Source: Rhodocollybia butyracea (taxonomy: Eukaryota; Basidiomycota; Agaricomycetes; Agaricales; Omphalotaceae). Taken from it: 64,000 nucleotides of DNA. Location of the stretch: positions 1 to 64,000 of the forward strand of contig JADNRY010000271.1 in assembly GCA_015501585.1 (NCBI GenBank), read 5' to 3'. This document shows, in pieces, positions 32,631 through 44,767 of the stretch (positions within the stretch are counted from its first letter, which is position 1; each line of letters opens with the position of its first letter). A program made the translations under genes and the position numbers. The notes beneath the pieces are model-generated. The model was not told the origin of the DNA, ran no database searches, and saw only the letters and a program-made list of their open reading frames with translations.

Positions 32631-32785
32631 GTCGGAAACTTGAATTCCCGCTTATAAGCGGGCCGGATTTATGATCCGATTGCACTCCGATCATAAGCCC
32701 GTGAGAATCGGATTATAATTATCTAATTGAATTATAATTATCTCTATGCATGCGTTAACCGCATGTACTGCTGTTCTCGCCCTTC

Positions 32786-35700
32786 ATGTCTCGCAGCGCA
32801 CAACACAAACGTGAATGCGATATATGCCATAATCTATTTGAACCAAAAGGGCTTCCCCACCACCGAAAATCATGTCAAGGCAAGCTTGACGATAAGCAAT
32901 CAGCAGAAGTATTCAGAAAAAAACAGAAAAATACCGAAACACCAGGTGAACTCACTCCTCCAGCCAGTGCTTGGTGCAAAAATTCTTACATTGTTTAGTA
33001 CAACTGGACAATCCTACTGGCCAGAGTGTATTAGAACCAGAACTGGACAATCTTGATCAAAATCCAGTGGATCACCTTGAATTTAATACTTTTGAGCCTG
33101 AGTCCAGTCGGTTTGAACACTATACCCATGGTACTGTTATTTCACTTGCTGTCCTGGATGTTGCAGGTATATTCACTCTCTCTCATCCAGTGGCCTCTGG
33201 CTCTGAATTGGGAGACTCAAGTATCCAACCTGATGATATCAAAATCGAGTATCACCCTAATAGTGGCCGAGTACCATCTATCCAACGATTTGATGAGTTT
33301 GGGAAACAAGATCATATACAATCACAAATTCCTTTGAGCTCAACACCATGGCAGCCATGGCGAAGCCGTATGGACTTTGAAGTTGCTTCATTGGCACTTG
33401 AATGCCATATGAATGAAAAGCAGACAAATAAACTTGTGAATCTGTTGAATCATGCAGCTCGTGGTCTTGATGCTTTTACTTTAAAAGACCATAAAGAAAT
33501 CCAAAATATCTGGGACTTATCAGCTGAGCGACTGACAAAGGTATGATGCATCTAATATTTTTTAACACTATTTGATTTTTTTTCCAGTTTCAGAGAGCAG
33601 ATATTGTTGTACCTTACCGAAACTCAGAACCAGAACCCTATGAACTTCATTACCGCCCAATCTGGGACTGGCTACAAGAGCTGCTGCTTGACCAGAAGAT
33701 TGTATCACAGATGCAATGGGATGCACAGCGGCTTTTCAAATTTGATGCCAAGACTCAAACTTGGAAACGATTCATAGAGGAAGCATGGTCTGCTAATGCA
33801 TGGTGGGAGATACAGGTACTGTCAATCTCTCCATTATATTTTCATGATTTTTAGTGAATTGCTATTTTAGTCCAAACTTCCTGCTGGTGCAGTTCCCCTT
33901 TGCATAGTTTTCTATGCAGACAAAATCAAATTGTCTTCATTTGGTACAGCAAAAGGTTATCCTGTCATTGTAAGATGTGCAAACCTACCCATGCATATCC
34001 GAAATAGAGCTGGAACAGATGGAGGCAGAGTTGTTGGATGGTTACCTGTTGTGAGTTATAAAGTTTCAACTTTCAACTACATTGTGATGTTTATTTTTGC
34101 TAGGTTACTGAAGATGCAGAACATAGTGGAAAGGCTGATTGGGCCAACTTCAAGAATACTGTGTGGCATGAGTCAACAGGAAAGATCCTGGAGTCAATTG
34201 TGGAATATTCCAAGGTTGGGTATAAAATGAAGTGTGGAGATCATATTCATCGTCATTTATTCCCTTGCATCATTATTGAATCCTCTGACTATGAAGAACA
34301 GTAAGTTTTTGGTTTTGTATCTTACACTGCTACTACTCTCATGGATAGATGTGTTATTTGTCTTACTCGAGGGCTCAGAAGCTTATGTCCTTGTGTTCAA
34401 TGCCTTATTCCAAAGGATCAACTAATGGATTTTGAAAATGAATATCCAATGCGGACACTTGAGCAGACCCTTCGTATACTCAATGATGCTGGAAAGAAGG
34501 TATCAAAAGGAGACAAAGAAGAAGTACTCAAGCAATACAGTCTGCGACCTGTTTTGGTATGCTTCTGATTTATTAACCAGTGCAAATAGTAGTAATCTGT
34601 GATTGTTAGAATGCATTTGCAAAACTTGCCAACAGTGACCCATATTTTGGTGTATCTTTTGACAATCTTCATTTTGGTAGTAGTGGGTTGTGGGGGGATC
34701 ATATTTTTGAAGAGGCAAAGGTTCAATTCTCAAACCGGGAATCAATGACTGCAATTGACCACCGGTATGTGTTCTTTCTTGTAAATTTTCTAAACTTTAT
34801 TGTAATATCTTACAGGTTTAAAATATTTCCCCGTTGGCGAAACCTTCATCATTTTGAGTCAAGTGTAATGAGATCCTCTTTCAATGATGGAAGTAAACAT
34901 GATGATATTTCAAGAGTAATTATAAATGCATTTAGCAGCTATATATGGCTGACACAACTGCTTAGCTCTTCTTATTTGCAGCATATAGTGTCACAACTGA
35001 AAAGGAGAATAAAGCTGGATACACTCTACTCAAAGTCATGCGAAAGTATATCAATATGATCATGTATGCTGACCTCAATGTCCATACCTCTGATACCATG
35101 ACAGCAGGCCGTGATTCAATTGAGGATTTTATCAGTACTCTCCAAGTTCATACTTCATTATTTTTCTTGATATTCTTGAGCTCACTGATTCACAGGTCTA
35201 TGTTACTCAAACAGCTGACCGGGAAAAACCTAAAGCATGGAACTCTGTTATCAAAATCCATTATTTCCGGCATCTGTACAATGACATTGAGAACAAGGGT
35301 GTTTTGCAAGGAATGAGTACAAAACCAAATGAAAAGTTTCATGGTCCCCTCCGCAAAATATACTTATGGCAAACCAATTTTAAAGACACTGCAAAGCAGG
35401 TATGTATATGGATTGTGACTATCACTGTATTGTTGAAATTTGCTCATTGGGTCATGTACATAGATTGTGCGCATTGAGCATCAGAATGTTGTTGCAACTC
35501 ATATATGGGATGCAATTGAAGCTCTTGACAAGTATCACCAGCAAGAAACAGATGTTCCTGATGATCTAGAGTCTGTATTGGACAATGTCCACTTTACCAT
35601 GGGGTCCAAGCTCAAGTCATTGACTTTTGGAGAATTGGAAGACTCTGGTACAATATTTGCACGACTCCACATACGTGTATCAGAGTTTTTATCTGCTCTG

Positions 35701-36260
35701 CTTACAACATTGAATCATCATGTACAAATCAAGTACACACGCAATGATAGTGTGAGTAATTGCCTACTACTACTACTACTGACTTGCAAAGCTGAACATA
35801 CATACATACAGGTTACTCCATATCAATTCTTGAATGTCCGGTATGAATCTTTGGACACCTGGCGCCTTGCAGTGGATTATCTTCGTTGCAATCCCAAATT
35901 CCAAGATATGATTTTATCCTTTTCAATGGCACGTTTGGACTCCCGGTGTTTGCACAATTACAATATCTATTTGTGTGCACAGTGGGAGATGTCAAATATC
36001 CCATTGCCCTTGTGCAGGCATACAAAGTTGTGCATATCAATGCGCGGTCACATGTTGACAAGGATCTTGGTCTTCTTCGCATTCGCAAGGAGCAGACACT
36101 GGAGCTGATCCCAGTTGCATCAATTATTCGCGGTGCAGTTGCAATTCCCATATCAGATAATCCTCTTGAATTCAACGAAAAGTTGGTGTGGGATCCTCTC
36201 GACAGTGACATGTTCTTACGTATGAAAAGGGACTTTCCTGGATATACAACTGGTAGGTAA
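32786..36260 (+). CDS. Plavaka transposase, near-intact, about a dozen introns
   Basis: A CxxC zinc-finger start (MSRSAQHKRECDICHNLF, HHRKSCQG) is followed by an acidic linker and family blocks: IEYHPNSGRVPSIQRF, PWQPWRSRMDFEVA, VPYRNSEPEPYELHYRPIWDW, QWDAQRLFKFD, WWEIQSKLPAGAVPL, SSFGTAKGYPVIVRCANLP, RVVGWLPVV, EHSGKADWANFKNTVWH, CGDHIHRHLFPCIIIESSDYEEQ, CPCVQCLIPKDQL, KIFPRWRNLHHF and NEKFHGPLRK. The C-terminus has PIALVQAYK, LGLLRIRKE and IIRGAVAIPI. Introns are short with GT-AG ends (for example 33542-33587). The join between the first exon and the frame at 32971 is unclear, a very short intron or an indel near 32972. It should cut and paste this element in the nucleus. The stop lies 37 bp before the hAT insertion. 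Confidence 0.82.
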
Positions 36261-36305
36261 CCATACCTAGGATGGAACATACCCTTTATGCATGATAATT
36301 TGCAC

Positions 36306-36642
36306 TAGAGATGTCCACGAGTCCGGATCCAAGTATACTTGGATCGGAGCGCAAGTACTTGTGGCCTAAAAGGCCTGACTCGTGACCCGCGGCTGACTCG
36401 TGGGAAACGGATCCCTGACTCGCGGGTCCCACCGCAAGTAAACTCACAAGTACTTGCCTAACAGGTCACACAAGTACTTGCAAGTACTTGTCTATTTCAA
36501 GAACAAATTATGTATAAACAATATATTAAAAGTGATCAGATTAACAAGTTAGCAAAGTTAGCAGGCAATAGCGGGGATACAACGAGATGACAAGATAGGA
36601 AATGACGAGATAAACCAAATTAGCAAGGGTGTGCAAACACAA
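36306..36642. repeat. hAT left subterminal region
   Basis: After the TIR there is a perfect palindrome GGATCCAAGTATACTTGGATC-type sequence, then GACTCGTGACCCGCGG, GACTCGTGGGAAACGGATCC and several copies of CAAGTACTTG up to about 36500. The right end has matching words in inverted order (CCGTGGGAAACGGATC near 44541, CGCAAGTACCTGC near 44470). No gene is present; 36510-36642 is plain AT-rich sequence before the transposase stop. Confidence 0.6.
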
Positions 36643-39600
36643 TTAAACAACCTCAATCTCAGTATCAGAGTCAAGATCGACAATTGTGTGTTTACCCTTG
36701 GCTTTACGACGACTCTTCAAATTATGAAAGTACTCCAAAACAACATCAAGAGGAACTAAGCCAGCTTCAAACCATGAGCGCAGGACCATGAGGCAGCGCA
36801 AAGTTTCAAAGGCAAGATTGTGATGACGTTTGGGCATTTGGAGACCACCATGTGAAAAAAGTCGTTCAACATCAGTAGAAGTAGCTAACAAAGTGAATCA
36901 GAAGAAAAATCACTAAGATAATCTAGAACTATACCTGGGGCAGTAAGAAAATCCAAAGCCATGCGAGCAAAAGCACCACGGGGAGAAACTCGGGCTCCAA
37001 TATTGTCCAATTGAGAAACATGATACTTGATAGGATCAGTTTCGGCATCCAGGGGAGTGTTGAGAAAAGAATCGACTACATCTGCAGCACTGGAGCGACC
37101 AAAACTGTCAAGCTCCTTGAAAAGGCCATCAACATCCTAAACACAAAGTTAACACATATCACCTAGATGTAAACAACACTTACTATATCAGCTGCAGGAA
37201 CATCAGATGGAGGTTCGAGAAAGAAAGCATCAATGGTAGGCTTGTATCGTGTCTCCCACTCATCACGGAGCAAGTTACATGCAGTTTCTATCCAATCAGG
37301 CTCCCATTGGGCTTTGCGGAAATAAGCAAGCTTGTATTTAGGATGTAACACTGCAAGTAATGTGAGAAGCAAAACAAATGAGCAATGATCACTTACTCAT
37401 GCACATGCGATACATCTTAGAATCATCGGTTTTCGAGTAATACTTGTTTAAGATAGCACGACCTTTGGCAGCGGATGCACATAGAATGAGCGACTTAGAA
37501 GGGTCCTGTACAAGTTGTTGGAGTCGTTCTTCAAGAAGATCAATGAGCGGAATGGCATCAGCCACGAGTGGCCGAGCTGAGAAAGACATCCGCGTAGTAA
37601 TATCTTGAAAAATCTGTACCAAGTCAGCAAAAGGAAATATAAGAAATAGAACAACAAACTTTTAACATCGGCTTCAGTTCAGCCATTAAACCCCACTCTG
37701 CGATAGAAAGCTTCAAGTGTCCAAGGCAACCCTTACCCTTATTATGCTTGGGCTGGCTCATGAGACGATCCAGCGCTGGACGGAGTTCAAGCGCACGGGG
37801 AATGACATCTGCAAAGGTATTCCATCGAGTATCAACTGGGCGGATCATCTTCTTTCGAGGAATCTTGAGAAAGTCACAAGCTTGCTCGAGTTCATCTTGA
37901 AGAGTGGAGGAATTGCGAAACTTAGTGCCTATACGACGTAACTACAAAGGGTTAAACATAGGAAACAAACCAATGAATTAAGTGGTTTAATACCTTCTTG
38001 ATTGTGGTACGCCCAAATTCCTTATCGGCCACACTGAGCCAGGAAACCTCCGTTAATGAGCAACAAAGGTCCTCAATTTGCTCCCAGTCGCCATCATCCC
38101 TGTCAGCAGCCTGATCCTCAACAAGGCCAGTGCCATCCTCCCCGATCACTCATCACCTCATCTTCCTCGTCATCACTGTCTCCGTCGCTCCCACTTGTGG
38201 GACCGGCTGGTTGAGCTACTCTCATCCATGCGAAGGGCCTTTTTTGATGAATCATAAAGAGAGAGGAAGGCTTTGCAACAAAGGTTCAGGATGTGGGCGA
38301 AGCAACGGATCTGATACTCGTTCCCAACAGTTGCAGTAGAAGGAAGAAGGGAGGGGATTTCATAGAGCAAGGTATCATTGTTGGAAGCATTGTCCATGGT
38401 CATGCCAAGCATCGAGTTGACCAAACCGTACTCTTCAAAAACTTCAGCTACCTTTTCGGCCAAGTATTTCCCTGTGTGCGATTTTGTTAACCTAAGGCAA
38501 CATAAGATCAGTTCATAGCTATATACAAAGATAGAAACCTCACCTAATACAATCAAGTACAATACTTGCCATTTTCGTCATTCTCGTCAAGAAACGTGAT
38601 AGCAAATCCAAGGACAGAAATAACATTGGGGGATGACCAGCCATCCAACATGCTATGCTTACAACCGGGAGTATCTGCTAGGAAAGTCTTCACATGTTTC
38701 TGTGCGATGTCAAATACAGCTTTGATGTCGCGCGAGACAGTCTGGCGACTTGGAATAATAACATTACAGTACATCATGTGGAGAATTTCCACGAACGCCT
38801 CGTCATCCACGATAAGCATTGGACGGCTATTACAAGCGCACCACTTAACGATCAGAAGGCGAAGCTTCTGGTCCGTATACGTCGATCCTCCAGCAAACAT
38901 TGGGACAGTGAGCTGACCAGGAGGGGCGGCAGCATGATGAGCATTACAAACTCTGACATGACGAGCAAGATTGCTTGTTGCATCATCGTGGCGAGCGCGG
39001 ACAACAAACTTCTTCGGATTGCTGTGATGCCCTCAATTAGGGTGTGTGCGAGGCAAGGAAACTGAATTCACAAAAGGAAGAATCCAATTACGAAGGCACA
39101 AAAGGATGACTCCAATTGTGAAAACAAAGGTAGACACCAATGCGATATAATTTGAAATAGATTAGCACCTTTTGCAGACAAACTTGTATCGAACAATAGC
39201 CGGATTAGCGTCGTCGATGGAAGGGGGCATGAAATAGTGCTTGTAACACGGAGAACTCCAACCAGCCATCTGCAGCTCTAAAGAAGTTAGTGTGAAAGTG
39301 AGAAAAGATGTGTTAACGGACGTACTGAGAATCTCCTCATTTGTTGCGCCTTCAGTGAAGCCTTCCGTGAAATGAGAGGCCTTATCGACGATCGTTCCAA
39401 TGCGAATCCTCTTTGTACGAGAAGGAGTCCCTTCATCTGACTGACTTCCTTTGTCGTCGCCCTGCTGACCAGGCGAGCTGCCACGAGGATGTTTGCCGAG
39501 ACTGGGAGTGGGAGTGACTGCTGGCGACAAAAAGCTGGATATGGTTGATCGTGATGAGCGACGAAGAGACAGCAGTGGTAGCAGGTGCGGGAGAGGAGGC

Positions 39601-39675
39601 CACCGAGATGGAAGAATGAGAAGAAGCACTAGCGGGGACAGCTTTCTTCTTTTGAGTACGTTTAGAGGTGCCCAT
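36643..39675 (-). CDS. hAT-family transposase
   Basis: Start MGTSKRTQKKK at 39675, with a basic Ser/Pro/Thr-rich leader, a frame change near 39560 (intron or indel), then a BED-type finger (WSSPCYKHYF...YKFVCKRC...TSNLARHVRVC). The RNase H-like core has HSMLDGWSSPNVISVLG (first Asp), MTMDNASNNDTL (second Asp) and a helical insertion with IRCFAHILNLCCKAFL. Downstream are PVDTRWNTFADV, VLHPKYKLAYFRKAQW, and the C-terminal dimerisation motif TSTDVERLFSHGGLQMPKRHHNL, ending DLDSDTEIEVV at 36643. About eight short introns are implied. It should mobilise its own element; a few exon joins were not resolved, so integrity is likely but not proven. Confidence 0.82.
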
Positions 39676-40322
39676 GATAAGGAAAGTAAGAAAGGAACAA
39701 AAGAAAAGACAAGAATCAACCGCACCTTATATAGCAAAAACCAATGACCAAAGTGGTCCAATCCATCGTGGAGAATTCCCGAAATATTCCCGAACAGCTA
39801 TCAACACAGTCTCCATCTCAAAAACGACCGCGCTGCTCACAAGGATGGCTCCAAGTGCGTGACAAAAGGCTGAAGCCAATTGTCAAGGCGTCGAAAAGGC
39901 TGACGCCAATTCTGGGGTGTAGAGGAGTCTTCCACGATGTCAACAGCGGTGACAACCAAGACCAAGTGACGGTAGCAATACAAGAGTGACTGGGTTAGCG
40001 CCCGACTAGAAAAATCATCAAGTCCGTTAGCGCCCAGATTTCACTAGTGCCGAGATGCCAGCAGAGACTTGACTCGCAAGTTTCGCGTGACCTGTTTGAG
40101 CGCTTATCGTACTTGTCCTTCTTCCCCCACCATCGTCGTTCATCGCCCACTCCATTTCGCGCTCGTCGTTGCCTCCAACGGTGATTGGAGTCATCCCTTC
40201 ACCGCACAATTGGATTCATCCTTTTGTGCTCGTTGTTTTATTGGCGTCAGCCTTTAGGACTTCTGGTTGCTTCACTCGCATACATCCAACTTCTCTGTCG
40301 TTCTCTACATCCATCACTCGCG
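39676..40322. promoter_or_regulatory. Divergent intergenic region of the hAT element
   Basis: This 0.65-kb stretch separates the minus-strand transposase from the plus-strand cargo gene and so must hold both promoters. It contains repeated words such as AAGGCTGANGCCAATT (about 39866 and 39896) and GCGCCNGA. I identified no definite TATA box except TATATAG near 39728 on the transposase side. Confidence 0.35.
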
Positions 40323-43192
40323 ATGTTTGATATTCCATCGAACCCCTCGTCTCCAGCTGAATTAGAACTGGAATGCTGGAACCTTCTACTTACTTATGCC
40401 ACAACCGACTTGTCCTTTCCTGTCGTAGAACAGCAGCTCAGAGATGTTTATCGTGGTACCACTATACCTTACGATGACTTGAAATGGCGGCCAACACTGA
40501 AAGCAGTTCTCGAGATGAAGATCCTGAAGGGGGCAAGCTATCCGATATCATCAGTCGTATTAATCGTGAGATGGAACTCCTCTCGGTTCAAATCTATACA
40601 ATCAACTCTCCTCCTTCGATGGAATCTCCCTCATATGCTATGTCGTCTCCTCCACATCCATCTACCGATGATCTTTCGTTACTAGACTTTGGAATAGACC
40701 CAGCTTCGTTATTTTTGCCCCCCCCTAGCCCGCCAAAATCTGACTCCGATCCTCTTAATTTGTCGCTTGTACAACCTCCTCCCCCTGCTACTTCAAAACA
40801 TCCTCTGGTTAAGTTGTCTCTCCGCGAGTATGCTGCCAGGAAACAGCAACGTGATTTGGGCGCGGTACCCGCTCCTACTTCTCCTGTTCTCCAGAATTCT
40901 ATCGCAGTTTCTCCCCCAAGCGGTTTGGTTGCTATCTCGGGATTCTCGGACGCCAGTAAGTTTCTTGTGTGATCTGGTGTAGTATATTTCCTTATATGCT
41001 TTTAAGTTCCTTGCAGGATTATAGATGTTCAAGATGCTTCAAGTTCGAAAGAGGCAAAGGTCAAACCGGTGAGTTCTGTTATATTTTGCCACATATATTC
41101 ACTTAAGCGAGTATCATTTATGTTTAGGTCCCTACGATACGCCATACAGTTGCCTCCTCCCTTCCTATGGGCTTATTGTAACCACTCCCAATATGACGTT
41201 CATCCCTGCTCCAATCGCCCTCTGCGAAACACGTCTGCGTCGTCTCAATAACTTTGGCAAAGACGACCCGTGCTGGTGGCCTCAGCCCTTTCACAGAAGC
41301 ATTGGCCACCTAGCAATCATTCCAGCTCCTAACGACTCCAGCAGTCATCCTCTTCGTTTTGCCTGGTACCAACTAGATGCTCGGGATTATCTTCCTGTTG
41401 AGGTGCCTGGTTTGGTGGGGGTTGTCCGTATCTCTGATGCTCTTGCCCACAATGTGCATGACATGTGCATGGACCTTCGCGATACATTGTCGAAGCTTCC
41501 TAACGACATTAGGAATGACCCTTATCTTGTGCGAGGAAGAGACCAATTGAACAAACTGATGGCTCGACTCTCACTACCCGGTGCTCCCAACATTGTTTCT
41601 TTGCAGCTCGCCTGTCTTCAGCATGTTTTTTTAGAGACGCATGCACGCGCAAAATGGCTAAAGGACTGGCTACCGCGACTAGAAAACGTTGACGAGAGCT
41701 TTCCTCTTGATTCGTTGGTGATTGGTGCATTCACAGACATTGTTGATTCTGTCGCGGACCTGTTTCGCATTGGCATCCCTGTTTGGTTCGTTCATCCATG
41801 GGCAGACCACGCGAGCGTTGAGATTGGTTGTGTTGTCCCTCCCCTCGATGTTGATTTTACTGGCAACTTACTTCCGATTCGCGACTCAGACATGAAGTTG
41901 GACATCTCTGATTGTAATCCACCGCATCCAATCATCTACAGCGGCCTTCCTGGCAGGTACAAGCGTTACATACGGATGGCGACCTTTGTTCACCGGCAAT
42001 TTTCCATCTCCTTGATAGGCAGTTTCGAGGACTTGGACTCATCAACATCCACGCGCTTCAGGGGTCCCGTTTCCTCTCGTTCCAGTGTCGCCTCAATGTT
42101 AGGTGCTGCGGAGGCTAGGGCGGCAAAAACACCGGTGTTAGATTCTGTTGATGTTATGAGTTTGTCGTGGGTGACAGCTCTGCCGCCTTCAAAGAAGGCT
42201 AAACTTGGTGCGTTCTGTGTATCCTGTGGGTCCTACTGTGCTAATTACATTTTTGTTTTGCAGGGGATCCAGAGACACGCAATCGCTTTGAAGTCCTTGT
42301 CCATTCGAGCTTTCCTCATTGCCTTCCTTGGTGGGCTGAGGCTAACAAGAAGCTTGCCGATCTCTATAATCATACCGGCCCCTCCTTGCTCCCTAGTCCC
42401 GTTCCTGATCCTTCGTTGTTCCTTACCCCATCCAATGTGATTCGTAACGACCGCATTCTCGCTTGGCTTCGTGTCCGACCCGCATTTCTCTGGCGGCTCA
42501 GTCTCCCAAACCGGAAATTCTATCGAAACAAGGACTGGAAAGCTCTGTTTGAGACAGTCATCGGTGGCTACAAGTTGTCCAATTCCGTGCGGCGCGCTCG
42601 AATGCTTAAAGAACTTACAAAACTTGTATCTGACTCGCAGTCTATAGGCATTACCATCGATGTGACCAATCTTGAGGATGCAAAGGCTTGGTGGAACAAT
42701 GCTCCTGTTTCTCTCAGTGCTGCTGGTTTGGTACATCATCAGGTTGTTCGCGAGGTCATCTGGGAGTTGATGGAGATCAATTATCGCATGGAATTTATTA
42801 TGCTTGATGCGCACCTTGTTCCTGAGCCCCAAGGAGAGACTGAAGAGGACGCCATGGCAAGGGAGATTTGGTTGCAGAGGGAAGCTGAGATACTCCGTTG
42901 CTGGCCTGGCCTTCCGTATCGTCCCCAGTACAGTTCTCCTGGCCCGTCGTCAATGCACAGCCCTCCCTCGAGGATTCCGTTCATTAAAGCATTCTATCAG
43001 GTAGTACAGTCTTGGCCCGGTCCCAAGCCAGCTCTCCTGCGCCAGCCTTTTCCCCTTGAAGTCGATCAGAGTGCTCTAGAATCGGTTGAGAAGGTGCTGG
43101 TTAATTACTATGTGTGTATGTTTGTTAAAACGTATCGTTGTCCTGCTTCCATCCCCCACATTGCTTTACCTGCTACGCCTAACATTGCTTAA
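40323..43192 (+). CDS. hAT cargo gene 1, uncharacterised Agaricomycete family
   Basis: Start MFDIPSNPSSPAELELE, a Pro/Ser-rich linker (SLFLPPPSPPKSDSD), then an ordered region from NMTFIPAPIALCETRLRRL (about 41190) through DPCWWPQPFHRSIGHLAI, DPYLVRGRDQLNKLMARLSLP, FLETHARAKWLKDWLP and LFRIGIPVWFVHPWAD. After an intron near 42209-42264, GDPETRNRFEVLVHSS, FLWRLSLPNRKFYRNKDWKALF and AREIWLQREAEILRCWPG follow, and the stop is at 43190-43192. No catalytic motif is apparent. A spliced or shifted join near 40450-40490 is unresolved. The order of blocks matches the accessory gene of the second Plavaka locus (57943-59475). Role unknown; a transposition accessory is a guess. Confidence 0.65.
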
Positions 43193-43313
43193 CTATCCTG
43201 CCAGAGTTGTATATAGAAGTATTTTTTTTGCTTTGTTTACTGGTCACGAACTAATATTATGAAACATTATTGTTTGTTTGTTCACTCCTTTACTATCTTT
43301 CTCTCGTTCCACC

Positions 43314-44367
43314 ATGTCCACGCTGATGCATGATTTTTTTAGCACAGACTCCATTGTCTCCAACGATGTTCATGGCCGCGCTCGCCATGTATTTATTTGC
43401 CGAAAATGCTCAAAAGTCTTCAGCCGCCTCTATGCCTCCCGTCGAGAACATCGTTTCCGCCATCACTTTTTGCGCTGCTACCGGCTTCATATTCCGTGGT
43501 ACGATCCTGGACGTTCCGAAGCTATGCGCCATATCATTGGCCCTCCCCCGGTGAATCCATCCCTTTGGTTGGTAATTTTTGAATATTGATTTTGTTTTCA
43601 GGATATCTGCCTTTGATTCCTTTCGTCGTGTTACCTAGCATTGTTCTCTTAAGCTGTGTTGTTCGTGAGTACGTTCCCTTCAATATGTGTCTCATCTTTC
43701 TTAGTCTTCCTGATAGCTTTGCCTTAACTTGTGCACTTCCTATTGTCAATATACTAGTTACGAGTCACGTTATCTTAAACATTTGCTCTCGTTTTCTTCC
43801 ACTACGTTCTCTTAAGATGATATCCGCCACCGTTGCTGTTGCTCGTCTTTGCCTTCTCTCAGTTGAACAGGATACTGTTCTTTTGTTCACCCACCTCCCA
43901 TTTCATCCACTTCCCTTTATTCTCCAGTTATCCAGTGATATTCTCTACCCACCATCTGACCTCGCGTACGGGCTGAAACCTACTTCGTTTCCCGTGAGAT
44001 TTTTTCTTCTTCTGTCCAGTCTTCATGAATAATATCACTGTAACTGTTATTTTTTCCAGGGAAAACCCTGCCTTGCTCATGTTATTAACCTAGCAGTGAA
44101 TGCAGTCAAGCCGTCTGAGCCTGACAGTGCCCATCTTGCTTTTTGGGCCACAATCCTTAATGCTGAAGGTCCGTTGACACCGTTGGGCCAGGTTGCCATG
44201 TCTGTATCCCATAAGATAAAGTTTGGTCTTGGTATGTACCTTCGACTGATCTCGATTATCTATTCAACACTAACATCTTTATCTCATCAGATTTGAATCA
44301 TTTGATTGCAGAAGATGTCGAAACTTTTGATGACATGCCTGAGTTGGAGCCTTCGGGCCCTTGGTAG
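43314..44367 (+). CDS. hAT cargo gene 2, unrecognised, several introns
   Basis: Coding character is clearest at the 3' end: LCLLSVEQDTVLLFTHLPFH (about 43850-43910), an intron with GTGAGATT...CCAG (about 43993-44060), HVINLAVNAVKPSEPDSAHL, AFWATILNAEGPLTPLG, an intron starting GTATGTACC (44232), then DLNHLIAEDVETFDDMPELE and the stop at 44365-44367. The 5' part (43314-43600) has competing frames, one with a Cys/His-rich stretch ICRKCSKVFSRLYASRREHR. It ends 276 bp from the hAT right end. I do not recognise the family. Confidence 0.4.
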
Positions 44368-44767
44368 TCGTTCCGTTTTAATGTAGTGATCAAAATTTCT
44401 CCGTAGCTTTAAATATTTTATTGTAATTCTCACCTTACATACAAGTATTATATGTTGACTTGTTCCACTCGCAAGTACCTGCAAGTACCCGCAAGTCAGT
44501 CAAAATTCTGTAAAGTCTGACCTGCGACTCGCCGCTGACCCGTGGGAAACGGATCTTGGGATCCGCGAGTCATATAATTGCGGGTTTTCCCACGGATCTT
44601 ACCTGCGAGTACCTGGGAAGACCCGGACTTGTGGACATCTCTAATTTGCACGCACTCCTCGCCAATCATGCCGAGATTACATACTATTGATGTGGGTTCA
44701 TATACTTAAACTTAGAGTTTCCGAAATCACCTTGTTTCAATTTTTCCTCTTCTTCCTTGCTCATCAT

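Larger units (their letters stand above)
36306..44643. mobile_element. hAT transposon with cargo genes (8338 bp), nested in Plavaka
   Basis: The ends are TAGAGATGTCCACGAGTCCG and, as reverse complement at the right, TAGAGATGTCCACAAGTCCG. A perfect 8-bp duplication ATTTGCAC lies at 36298-36305 and 44644-44651. Subterminal regions (36326-36500 and about 44455-44620) are rich in GCAAGTACTTG-like palindromes and GACTCGTGGGAAACGGATC, probably transposase binding sites. It encodes a minus-strand hAT transposase and two plus-strand genes of unknown role. At 8.3 kb it is long for hAT, where 2.5-5 kb is usual. Confidence 0.9.
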
